NCBI RefSeq assembly: GCF_900639915.1
Contig: NZ_CAAAID010000017.1
Location: forward strand, 1 to 48,808
Source of the DNA: Legionella nagasakiensis
GTDB taxonomy: Bacteria > Pseudomonadota > Gammaproteobacteria > Legionellales > Legionellaceae
Reading direction: 5' to 3'
DNA length: 48,808 nucleotides
Shown: in pieces, positions 1-7,776 of the stretch
How positions within the stretch are numbered: the stretch's first letter is position 1
Layout of the letters: each line of letters starts with the position of its first letter
Position numbers and translations under genes: made by a program
The notes under the pieces: model-generated
What the model was told of the DNA's origin: nothing
Seen by the model: only the letters and a program-made list of their open reading frames with translations
Database searches by the model: none

Positions 1-113
1 TGGCGACCATAGCCGTTTGGAACCACCTGAACCCATCCCGAACTCAGAAGTGAAACAAACGTACGCCGATGATAGTGTGGGGCTTCCCCATGTCAAAGTA
101 GGGCATCGCCAGG
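1..113 (+). rRNA. rrf: 5S ribosomal RNA, 5' end cut by window
   Basis: The sequence reads as the body and 3' end of a bacterial 5S rRNA. It has the conserved stretch around CCATCCCGAACTCAGAAGTG (about 33-52), the GCCGATGATAGTGTGGGG-type helix (65-82) and the closing GGCATCGCCAGG (about 102-113), which pairs with the TGGCGACC at the window start. Only a few 5' bases are missing. A strong terminator follows, so this is the end of an rRNA operon. A 60-codon reading frame over it (17-199) is a coincidence. Confidence 0.95.
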
Positions 114-124
114 GCTTTTTTCCT

Positions 125-150
125 AAAGCGGCTTCACGCCGCTTTTTTTT
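125..150 (+). terminator. Rho-independent terminator of the rRNA operon
   Basis: An 8-bp perfect stem AAAGCGGC (125-132) and GCCGCTTT (138-145) with loop TTCAC is followed by an unbroken T run to 150. It lies 12 bases after the 5S rRNA. The A-rich left flank may also let it act for the convergent gamma-carbonic anhydrase gene. Confidence 0.9.
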
Positions 151-169
151 CGCTGAATGGTCAACAGAC

Positions 170-724
170 CTAAAAATTAGCCATATTATTTTTTCGTAGA
201 TAGTTATTTTTTAATTTGACGTAGTGTTTTGCTGAATATTCAAGATGATTTAATTCTTCTTGGGTTAATGGTCGTATTGGTTGGACAGGACGGCCTAAGT
301 ACAAATACCCACTTTTTAGATGTTTTCCGGGAGGAACTAGGCTGCCTGCGGCGATCATGAGGTGATTTTCAAGATAAGCACCATCGAGAATGATCGACCC
401 TATGCCAATTAAGCAATAATTATCAATGCGGCAGCCATGCAGTACGGCTTGATGACCAACCGTAACGCCCTCTCCTAATATGAGCGGTTGTCCACCTGGA
501 GTGTGTGGACCGTCATGAGTGACATGCAGAATAGCGCTATCTTGAATATTGCATGAATTTCCAATATGAATTGAATGGACATCTCCGCGAATGACTGCCA
601 TGGGCCATACGGAAACTTCATCTCCAATCGTTACATTACCAATGATCACCGCTTTTGAATCAATATAGACTTGTTGTCCAATGATAGGATATTTGTCTTG
701 ATAAGATTGGATTGAGTTATTCAT
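170..724 (-). CDS. Gamma-carbonic anhydrase family protein (left-handed beta-helix)
   Basis: The 184-aa product is a hexapeptide-repeat protein of the YrdA/PaaY gamma-carbonic anhydrase group. The beta-helix signature runs through IDSKAVIIGNVTIGDEVSVW, RGDVHSIHIGNSCNIQDSAI and LGEGVTVGHQAVLHGCRIDN. Metal-ligand histidines fit the HVTHDG, VGHQAVLHG and neighbouring positions, and a C-terminal helix follows. These cytosolic trimers bind Zn or Fe; many have weak or unproven carbonic anhydrase activity. I prefer ATG 724 over an in-frame TTG at 742 because family members begin just before the first IGxxVxI coil and a GAGA motif precedes the ATG, although spacing is long. The gene is convergent with the rRNA operon. 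Confidence 0.88.
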   Translation of the reverse strand: MNNSIQSYQDKYPIIGQQVYIDSKAVIIGNVTIGDEVSVWPMAVIRGDVHSIHIGNSCNIQDSAILHVTHDGPHTPGGQPLILGEGVTVGHQAVLHGCRIDNYCLIGIGSIILDGAYLENHLMIAAGSLVPPGKHLKSGYLYLGRPVQPIRPLTQEELNHLEYSAKHYVKLKNNYLRKNNMANF

Positions 725-823
725 AATGTTTGCTGTTCTCAATAAATTTTAAGGGTATGCTATATCTTAATCGAGTCATACTTCAATAAAGAATCGGCAT
801 AATGTGACGTGGGTACAGGATGA

Positions 824-1754
824 ATGAACGTTAAAAATATAACAAGTTTAATATTGATCATCTGTATGATTGGTTGTGGTAAGCCAAACCATAATCAATA
901 TCAAGGTTACATCGAGGGTGAGGCAATCTATCTTGCTTCGCCTTATTCTGGGGTTTTGGTAAAAAAATTTGTTGAGCGAGGACAGCAGGTTAAGAAAAAT
1001 GAATTATTATTCAAACTTGATGAAAATCCGGAAGCGTTGATAATCAAGGAAAGGCAAAAGGAAAGGCAAGCGGATATAGTCCAGGCAAGAAAGATTTATA
1101 ACGATTTGCAAGATCCAAAGCGAATCCCTGAAATTGCTGCTATCAATGCAAAAATTTCACAAGTGGATGAGCAATTGCAGCTGGCTAAGTTGCGTGTCAA
1201 TCGATACCGTACTTTATATGAAAGAGATGCGACTGATAGAGATAATCTTGATGAGGCATTGGCAAGATTTAAGGAATTGGCATTATTAGGAAGCAGAGAA
1301 GAACAAATTAATGCACAAGAGGCAAGAATAAATGCCTTGATAGCGCAATTAAATCAGGCGAAATGGCGATTGGCGCAAAAACATGTTGTTGCGCCTGAAA
1401 ACGGCGTGATTCTGGATACCTATTATCAGGAAGGTGAGTTTGTTGGCAATCAAAAGGCTGTTTTATCTCTGCTGACGCCAAGGAACACGCGCATTGAATT
1501 TTTTATCCCAGTCCAAGAACTAGCTAAAATACATCTCAGTCAAACCATTTTCTTTACCTGTGACGGCTGTGATAAAAAAAAATCAAGCAACCATTCGTTA
1601 TATTTCTCCCAAAGCTGAATATATTCCACCATTGGTTTACAGTCGTGAAAATAACGATAAGCTCGTTTTTAGAGTTAAAGCGAGCATAGAACATCCCAGT
1701 CAATTTAAGCCCGGCCAACCTGTTTGTGTATACGGTATTAAATATGACGCGTGA
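824..1754 (+). pseudogene. HlyD/YhiI-type efflux periplasmic adaptor, frameshifted
   Basis: This is a membrane-fusion (HlyD) subunit of an ABC-2 exporter. It starts as a lipoprotein-like protein (lipobox MIGC, Cys18), then a biotinyl-lipoyl strand (SPYSGVLVKKFVERGQQV), a coiled-coil hairpin (about 60-180) and a beta-barrel. The frame from 824 runs to a stop at 1618. The true C-terminal end (ATIRYISPKAEYIPP, KLVFRVKA) continues in the +1 frame to 1754. The shift falls at a run of nine A after TGTGAT (about 1573-1581); eight A would give a single uninterrupted protein. It is followed with overlap by a damaged ATPase gene, so genuine decay is likely. Slippage on the A run or a base-calling error are alternatives. 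Confidence 0.8.
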
Positions 1755-2473
1755 AATTGTCATTGATGTTCATAAGTTACGTAAATCATTTGATGATCGG
1801 GTTGTGGTTAATGATGTTGATTTGCAAGTAAAAAAAGGAAAATCTGAATTTTATTGCCAGTGTGTATGGACTTAATAAGCGTAAGCAGCGAGTAACGTGC
1901 ATCATGGAGAGTTTTGATTTGACAAGGCGGCAGAATCAATTAGCCGAGGAGTTATCAGGCGGTTGGAAACAGCGGATGGCATTAGCGGCTTGTATGTTGC
2001 ATGAACCTGATTTGCTGTTGCTGGATGAGCCTACTGCAGGTATTGATCCCATTGCACGACGTGATTTTTGGGATAGAATTCATTCGTTAAGTGAGCAAGG
2101 AGTAACAACCTTGATGACGACGCACTATATGGATGAAGCGGAGCGATGTACACGATTGGCTTACATTGCTCACTCAAAATTGTTAATTACCGGTACTGTT
2201 GATGAAGTCATCAAGAGCACAAAACTAAAGACATGGGAAATTCGTGGCGACGTTACAACAACATTGCTGCAAAAAGCTAAACAAATTGATGGAGTGATCC
2301 AGGCAGCATTATTTGGCAGGCATATTCATGTCTGTGGTTTTAATGTAGAAGACATTGAAAAGGGTTTGGACGTCTTAAAAAAAGAACACGATATTTGCTG
2401 GTACGAAATTGAATCTACTTTGGAGGATGCTTTTTTAAGCTTGGTCAGACAATCCCCGGGAGAGCAGAATTGA
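1744..2473 (+). pseudogene. ABC exporter ATP-binding subunit with internal deletion (Walker A lost)
   Basis: The ATG at 1744 overlaps the end of the adaptor gene and encodes a normal ABC start (IVIDVHKLRKSFDDRVVVND, then LQVKKGK). The frame then breaks and stops at 1872. From about 1841 the other frame resumes with ENLNFIASVYGLNKRKQRV, which belongs well past the P-loop and Q-loop in this family. The segment with Walker A (GPNGSGKTT type), roughly 70 residues, is missing. The ABC signature (LSGGWKQRMALA), Walker B (LLLLDEPTAGID) and H-loop (TTHYMDEAE) remain. A product from an internal start at 1862 could not hydrolyse ATP. It overlaps the permease gene by 4 bases. Confidence 0.85.
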
Positions 2474-3600
2474 AATTCTGGATTAATTCACGCTTATTGG
2501 CGATGATTATTAAGGAATTTATTCAAATACGCCGAGATAAAGCAACGTTTGCTATGATTGTCGGTATCCCTTTGATTCAATTGATTTTATTTGGTTATGC
2601 CATTAATCTTAATCCTCGCCATTTACCTACGGCTATTGTTGGTAATGATCATAGTGATATGAGCCGTCGAATTTTAAAGAGCATGGAAAATTCAACGTAT
2701 TTCCAATTCATCAGTCCGTCTTCATCAGAAAAAGAAGCAAGTTATTTATTAAAAACAGGAAAAGTGCAATTTGTGGTTAATTTTCCTCCTGATTTTTCCT
2801 ATGATTTGCTCAAAGGCTTAAAGCCTTCCTTGTTATTAGAAGCCGATGCCACAGATCCAGCGGCTACTAGCCAGGCAGTAAAGGTATTCAGTGAGTTGGC
2901 ACATTTGGCACTAAACGAGGACTTAACGGGTCCTCTTGAATCGCTTCGTGCAAGTCCTCCTCCTTATATTCCCTTGGTTTATGCAGTATACAATCCTTTG
3001 GCCATCACAGCCTATAATATTGTTCCTGGCTTGCTTGGTGTGGTGTTGACCATGACGATGGTGGTGATTACTGCATTGGCAATTACTCGAGAATATGAAA
3101 GAGGGACTATGGAAAATCTGCTGGCAACACCGCTTAGGCCGCTTGAGGTCATGATTGGCAAGGTTCTTCCTTATATTATTGTCGGTTATGTGCAAATTCT
3201 GCTGATTTTATTGATGGCCAAATTATTATTCGGGGTGCCAATGCAAGGGAGTATTCTGTTGTTATTAATCCTTTGCTTACCCTTTATTGCTGCGAATTTA
3301 GTCATGGGATTAACTTTTTCTACGCTGGCAAGCAACCAATTGCAAGCGGTGCAAAGCGCCATGTTTTTTTTACCCTCCATTTTATTATCAGGGTTTATGT
3401 TTCCTTTCCGTGGCATGCCGGAATGGGCACAATTCTTGGGTAATCTGCTGCCGCTTACGCACTTTTTAATCATCGTTCGCGGCCTTCTTTTAAAAGGCAA
3501 TGATTTGCTTGATGTTTGGCGTGAGATTATTCCTATTATTGGTTTTATGGGTATTGTGATGTTGATTGGTTTTAAACGCTATCGAAAAACCCTAGACTGA
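2470..3600 (+). CDS. ABC-2 type exporter permease (YhhJ/YbhR-like)
   Basis: The 376-aa inner-membrane permease has the ABC-2 family plan. There is an N-terminal membrane helix (FAMIVGIPLIQLILFGYAI), a large periplasmic loop (about 50-170), and five C-terminal helices with the conserved YERGTMENLLATPLRPLEVMIGK coupling segment (split here by its position near 210-230) and MFPFRGMPEWAQ near the end. Length is normal and no lesion is visible. It starts at TTG 2470, overlapping the TGA of the ATPase fragment. With its adaptor and ATPase both broken, this permease probably no longer works as part of its own transporter and may be an early-stage relic. Confidence 0.85.
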   Translation: MKFWINSRLLAMIIKEFIQIRRDKATFAMIVGIPLIQLILFGYAINLNPRHLPTAIVGNDHSDMSRRILKSMENSTYFQFISPSSSEKEASYLLKTGKVQFVVNFPPDFSYDLLKGLKPSLLLEADATDPAATSQAVKVFSELAHLALNEDLTGPLESLRASPPPYIPLVYAVYNPLAITAYNIVPGLLGVVLTMTMVVITALAITREYERGTMENLLATPLRPLEVMIGKVLPYIIVGYVQILLILLMAKLLFGVPMQGSILLLLILCLPFIAANLVMGLTFSTLASNQLQAVQSAMFFLPSILLSGFMFPFRGMPEWAQFLGNLLPLTHFLIIVRGLLLKGNDLLDVWREIIPIIGFMGIVMLIGFKRYRKTLD

Positions 3601-3617
3601 TGCTCCATCATCATACC

Positions 3618-4016
3618 TTAACGTGCGGAGCCCAAATCTTTATCTTTTTCTTGGGCTTCATGAAGAAATGTTAATTCCTCACACGCAACGATTTTTTTGT
3701 TTTTAATAGTAAACTGGGCAATGACTTTACCTCGTACAGGAGCGCCTTCTCTCGTAATAGCATCAATTAAATGAACCGTTGCGACTTTATCATTCTCGGC
3801 AATCATAGATTTGAAATCGATGGACACGGTGGCTACTCGTTTTTTCTGTGCCTGAATGTGTTGTATAAAATCTTGATAATCCAGTTCATGGCCGTCTACC
3901 CATTGCCGATAATCTTTAGAAAAGAATGCGGCAATTGTTTTCTCGTCGACAACCTCATGTTCAAAGATTGCTTTAAATGCTTGTTTTAATAGTAATTTAT
4001 TTTCTTCAATCGTCAT
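3618..4016 (-). CDS. NTF2-like/SnoaL-like small protein
   Basis: The 132-aa soluble protein has the cone-fold pattern of the NTF2/SnoaL superfamily. An N-terminal helix (ENKLLLKQAFKAIF) is followed by FFSKDYRQWVDGHELDYQDF, then strands VSIDFKSMIAENDKVATVHL and GKVIAQFTIKNKKIVACEEL. Its ligand or reaction cannot be read from the sequence. The ATG overlaps the last 11 bases of the upstream exported-protein gene, which suggests translational coupling. No signal peptide is seen. Confidence 0.75.
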   Translation of the reverse strand: MTIEENKLLLKQAFKAIFEHEVVDEKTIAAFFSKDYRQWVDGHELDYQDFIQHIQAQKKRVATVSIDFKSMIAENDKVATVHLIDAITREGAPVRGKVIAQFTIKNKKIVACEELTFLHEAQEKDKDLGSAR

Positions 4017-4461
4017 TGTTTTTAGGAGTTGTTTTTACTGTTTTTACTGCTTTATTACAGGTAATGATGGGCGATAACATATAGTGAGGGCTTGTATCTG
4101 CCGGAAACCATGCAGCTTTCTTCGAAGCGAGTATAGCAAGATTAGCTACATTTCCCCAATAAAGATAACAATTGTTATTTAAAATAAACTCACAAACTGC
4201 TTTACGAATGTTATCGGCATTTAATTCTGAAGAATCTTTAATAAGATAATAATTGTAATTGGCAAGCTCATCTTTTAAGTAAACCACTGTAAATTGTTTA
4301 TCAAGTTGTTGAGCCAAAATTTCAGTTTTACAAACAGGATAATCACTTAAACTTTTTTGTACGTTCGCCTTTGGTTCTTGTGATTTTGTTGTAATTTCAG
4401 CAAATGCAGAAGATCCTGATAAAGCAATTAATAAATACATTGTTATTTTTTTATTCATCAT
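4006..4461 (-). CDS. Small exported protein, function unknown
   Basis: The 151-aa product has a clear Sec signal peptide (KKITMYLLIALSGSSAFAEI, cleavage likely after AFA near residue 22). The mature part has paired cysteines (VCKTEI, KAVCEFILNNNCYLYW, ITCNKA). SD AAGGAT precedes tandem ATG codons (4461 and 4458); either may be used. I do not recognise the family. It sits between a second exported protein and the NTF2-like gene, both on the same strand, and these probably form one operon. Confidence 0.7.
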   Translation of the reverse strand: MMNKKITMYLLIALSGSSAFAEITTKSQEPKANVQKSLSDYPVCKTEILAQQLDKQFTVVYLKDELANYNYYLIKDSSELNADNIRKAVCEFILNNNCYLYWGNVANLAILASKKAAWFPADTSPHYMLSPIITCNKAVKTVKTTPKNNDD

Positions 4462-4469
4462 TGAAATCC

Positions 4470-4943
4470 TTATCTGTTTTGATGAGTCTTGCTGTGTTTA
4501 GGCAAAAATTCCATTAAAGGTAGCTGTAAACCAAGTTTTTTGATGCAGACAGCTTTATCTCCATCAATCACGATGAATTTTTTGCGGATGTTGTTTTGCT
4601 CAGATTGAACATCAGAAGGAGGATCGTTATTAAATAGGTTGCTTGTTGAACCTTTTAATAAACCTTTTACCAGCTCCATCATAGAAATGGTATAGACAGC
4701 GCATTGGTGTTGAGAAGCGTATTGTTGGAATAAATGAGGAACATTGGTATCATTCTCTTTGGATTCTACGGATAATCCGGCGGGATCTTTAGAAAAATTC
4801 AAATATCTCTTTAACGTTTCGTTTGTTTTTAATTGTTCAAGTGAACAAGGTTTGGGATTGGAAGGCGTTTGGCTCGCTTTAGCCTGGCCAATGTTTGGAA
4901 TGAGCAATATTAACATTGTGCACAGTGTCATGATGGTTTTCAT
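4470..4943 (-). CDS. Small exported protein, function unknown
   Basis: The start at 4943 is preferred over 4961 because AAAGGAG lies between them, 6 bases before ATG 4943. The 157-aa product begins with a signal peptide (MKTIMTLCTMLILLIPNIGQ, cleavage near GQA-KA). The mature part has single cysteines in KPCSLEQL, HQCAVY and KAVCIKKLG, possibly forming disulphides. No family is recognised. Only 8 bases separate its stop from the next exported-protein gene. Confidence 0.7.
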   Translation of the reverse strand: MKTIMTLCTMLILLIPNIGQAKASQTPSNPKPCSLEQLKTNETLKRYLNFSKDPAGLSVESKENDTNVPHLFQQYASQHQCAVYTISMMELVKGLLKGSTSNLFNNDPPSDVQSEQNNIRKKFIVIDGDKAVCIKKLGLQLPLMEFLPKHSKTHQNR

Positions 4944-5076
4944 ATAAACTCCTTTAATCATGTGTTTGCCGAATGCATCCAGGCTAAATCACCATTGGTC
5001 ATTTTGTTATATTTACACAAATAAATAGGACAAGATAGAGCATAAACTTAATAAGTCATGAAGAGGTTAGTTATCC

Positions 5077-5856
5077 ATGTTAAAAGATAAAATTGTATTG
5101 ATAACTGGAGCATCTAGCGGCATTGGCGCTGCATGCGCCAAACAATTTGCTCAGGCTGGAGCCAAGTTGTTATTATGTGCCCGCCGTTTTGAGCTGCTTC
5201 ATGATCTTGCTGAGCAATTACAAGAAGAGCATGATGCAGATATTCATATGTTCACAGTAGATGTTTGTAAACAGGCTCAAGTGATAAATGCGTTCAATGA
5301 TTTGCCCACAGGTTGGAGAAACATTGATATTTTAATCAATAACGCGGGGCTGGCTGCTGGTCTTGAGTCAATTTACGAGGCTGATGTTGCCGATTGGGAA
5401 AAGATGATCGATACGAATGTCAAAGGGTTATTGTACGTTACTCGCGCAGTTCTTCCGCAAATGGTTGAGCGAAATTTCGGGCATGTGATTAATATTGGTT
5501 CTATTGCGGGTCACCAGGTTTATCCTAAGGGGGCGGTCTATTGTGCGACCAAGCATGCAGTTAAGGCATTATCTGAGGGGTTGCGGCAGGATTTATTGGG
5601 TACAAAAATCAGAGTGAGTTCTGTTGACCCAGGTGCTGTTGAAACCAATTTCAGCTTGGTGCGCTTTAAAGGCGATAAAGAGCGTGCAGCAGCCGTTTAT
5701 GAGGGAATGGAACCGCTTTCTGCTGATGATGTTGCGGATGCCGTGTTTTATTGTGCAACGCGTCCTGCACACGTTAACATTCATGAAATGATTATACTAC
5801 CGACGGATCAGGCGTCAGCGACGATGATATCGCGACATTCAAGCCACAAAAAATAG
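5077..5856 (+). CDS. SDR family NADP-dependent oxidoreductase (YdfG-like)
   Basis: The 259-aa classical short-chain dehydrogenase shows the cofactor motif TGASSGIG (about residues 10-17), with an Arg-containing CARRFELL segment favouring NADP(H). The NNAG motif (INNAGLAAGL), the catalytic Ser in INIGSIAGH and YxxxK (VYCATKHAV) are all present. The SSVDPGAVETNFSLVRF stretch and overall length match YdfG-type 3-hydroxy acid (serine/allo-threonine) dehydrogenases. The substrate is inferred from resemblance only. The first ATG has GAAGAGG upstream. Confidence 0.88.
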   Translation: MLKDKIVLITGASSGIGAACAKQFAQAGAKLLLCARRFELLHDLAEQLQEEHDADIHMFTVDVCKQAQVINAFNDLPTGWRNIDILINNAGLAAGLESIYEADVADWEKMIDTNVKGLLYVTRAVLPQMVERNFGHVINIGSIAGHQVYPKGAVYCATKHAVKALSEGLRQDLLGTKIRVSSVDPGAVETNFSLVRFKGDKERAAAVYEGMEPLSADDVADAVFYCATRPAHVNIHEMIILPTDQASATMISRHSSHKK

Positions 5857-5944
5857 ATGCAGGTGGATTTATCAGCTATTTCCTGGACATTTGCGAATAT
5901 CGAATTAGACTGTTAATCAGTAAATTTTAAGACAAGGATTTGTG

Positions 5945-6658
5945 ATGCATTCGTCTAACTATGTATACTACCATGGAGAGCAGGAATTACATGGTTATCT
6001 TGCTTATGATAATCAAACAACGAAACCAAGACCCGCAGTATTGGTTATCCACGATTGGACTGGACGAAACGAATTTGCTTGCCAGAAAGCAGAGCAGTTG
6101 GCAAATATGGGATACATTGGTTTTGCTATAGATCTCTATGGCCTTGGTCGTCAGGGTAAATCCATAGAGGAAAAGAAAGCGTTAATGGAGCCTTTAGCTA
6201 ATGATCGACTCTTGTTGCGCGATCGTATACAAGCAGGTCTGGATGCTTTGATAACGATGGCTGAGGCTGATCATAAACGCATCGCTGTCATTGGCTTTTG
6301 TTTTGGAGGTCTTTGTGCTTTAGATTTAGCACGCAGCGGTGCAACTATTGTAGGGGCAGTCAGCTTTCATGGTCTGCTAAATAAACCGGAAGGGCTTTCT
6401 GAGCACACCATCAAGGCCAAAGTCTTGGCCTTACATGGGTACGATGATCCAATGGTATCGTCTGGAGAGGTGATGGCATTTTGTCAGGAGATGACGGCAG
6501 CAAAGGTTGATTGGCAAGTTCATATGTATGGTCATACAAAACATGCTTTTACCAATCCGCAAGCGCATGATGAGACGTTGGGTACAGTCTATGATGCGAA
6601 AGCAGAACGACGCTCCTGGCAAGCAATGACTGATTTTTTGCAAGAAATATTTCAATAA
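5945..6658 (+). CDS. Dienelactone hydrolase family protein
   Basis: The 237-aa alpha/beta hydrolase has the DLH arrangement: VLVIHDWTGRNE near the N-terminus, nucleophile Cys in GFCFGG, catalytic Asp in HGYDDPMVS and His in YGHTKHAFTNP. The true substrate is unknown; most bacterial members are not linked to chlorocatechol degradation, and nothing here suggests that pathway. ATG 5945 is preferred to the adjacent GTG 5942; AAGGAT precedes both. It lies between the SDR and the PncC fusion on the same strand with short gaps. Confidence 0.88.
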   Translation: MHSSNYVYYHGEQELHGYLAYDNQTTKPRPAVLVIHDWTGRNEFACQKAEQLANMGYIGFAIDLYGLGRQGKSIEEKKALMEPLANDRLLLRDRIQAGLDALITMAEADHKRIAVIGFCFGGLCALDLARSGATIVGAVSFHGLLNKPEGLSEHTIKAKVLALHGYDDPMVSSGEVMAFCQEMTAAKVDWQVHMYGHTKHAFTNPQAHDETLGTVYDAKAERRSWQAMTDFLQEIFQ

Positions 6659-6698
6659 ATTTGCATGATTATAAATCATTCTTTGAGGCAAAGATCGA

Positions 6699-7751
6699 AT
6701 GTCAAATGCAATCTATCAGCTTGCAGAACAATTAGGTACAATTTTACTGAAACGTAAAATACGATGCGCGGTGGCAGAATCATGTACGGGAGGGAGTCTT
6801 GCCGCTGCAATCACCGATGTACCAGGTAGTTCTCTGTGGTTTGATCGAGCTTTTGTTACTTATAATAATAAAGCTAAAGAACAAATGCTGGCTGTCTCGC
6901 CGCAAACAATACGTTCGCAAGGTGCTGTCAGTGAAGCAACTGCTCGGGCTATGGCTCATGGAGTTATTGCACATAGTGAGGCACAAGTGAGTGTGGCCAT
7001 TACTGGGGTAGCAGGCCCTGATGGCGGTAGCAGCGAAAAACCCGTTGGCCTGGTATGGATAGCATGGGCTGGGGATTTTCAACCTATACATAGCCAATGT
7101 TATATTTTTAAAGGAAATAGAATAACGGTACGTCAACAAGCCGTGCAAGTTGCACTGCAAGGATTGATTCAACGCTGTGCCCCTGAAAAACACCCACAAT
7201 TACCTCTTATTGGAAAGGAGCGTTATTTTTTTGCATTATATCCTGATGAAAAAACAGCTGCAGCGCTTTATAAACGTGGTCAGGAAATTATTGCCGAAGC
7301 GACTTGCTCTGCTGTTGCTATTAAAAATCTACATATCACCTTAGCTTATTTGGGAAGTCTTCATCCCGATTTTTTGCAAGCAGTAAAACGTATGGCGGCC
7401 CAAATAAAGAGTCCAGCGTTCAAATTAAAAATCAATGAAGCGGGCTGCTGGCTAAAAGCCAAGGTTTGTTGGTTAGGCATGGAAAAAAAACCAATTGAAT
7501 TGGCACAGCTGTTGAACCATCTTACCCATGGTTTAATTACGGTAGGGTTTAAGCCCGATAGGTCATCTTATCTCCCGCATGTGACTATTGCCCGTAAATG
7601 GTTGCAGCCAGTTGAGACGCGCTCGATTCCATCTTTATCCTGGTTTATTAATGATTTTTATTTGCTAAAATCAACAATAACTTCAGGACCTGGGCAATAT
7701 GAAATCATTGAGCGTTGGCCTTTGAATTGCACCACTAAGGCGTGGCAATGA
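6699..7751 (+). CDS. Fused nicotinamide-nucleotide amidase (PncC/CinA-C) and 2'-5' RNA ligase/cyclic phosphodiesterase (ThpR)
   Basis: The 350-aa protein joins two enzymes that are normally separate. Residues 1-165 are a PncC/CinA C-terminal domain (AVAESCTGGSLAAAITDVPG with the catalytic Ser, TGVAGPDGGSSEKPVGLVW), which deamidates NMN for NAD recycling. Residues 170-350 are a two-histidine 2H phosphoesterase of the LigT/ThpR type, with HITL (NLHITLAYLG) and HVTI (LPHVTIARK). The junction near APEKHPQLPLIGKERYFF is continuous with no stop or frame break. ThpR enzymes act on 2',3'-cyclic phosphates and on NAD-related or tRNA ends. ATG 6699 follows GAGG. Confidence 0.88.
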   Translation: MSNAIYQLAEQLGTILLKRKIRCAVAESCTGGSLAAAITDVPGSSLWFDRAFVTYNNKAKEQMLAVSPQTIRSQGAVSEATARAMAHGVIAHSEAQVSVAITGVAGPDGGSSEKPVGLVWIAWAGDFQPIHSQCYIFKGNRITVRQQAVQVALQGLIQRCAPEKHPQLPLIGKERYFFALYPDEKTAAALYKRGQEIIAEATCSAVAIKNLHITLAYLGSLHPDFLQAVKRMAAQIKSPAFKLKINEAGCWLKAKVCWLGMEKKPIELAQLLNHLTHGLITVGFKPDRSSYLPHVTIARKWLQPVETRSIPSLSWFINDFYLLKSTITSGPGQYEIIERWPLNCTTKAWQ

Positions 7752-7776
7752 AGTGAAAACATGCTGGATGATGATT

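Noticed and set aside
17-199. Reading frame of 60 codons at the window start
   Set aside because: It lies over the 5S rRNA and its terminator and is not coding.
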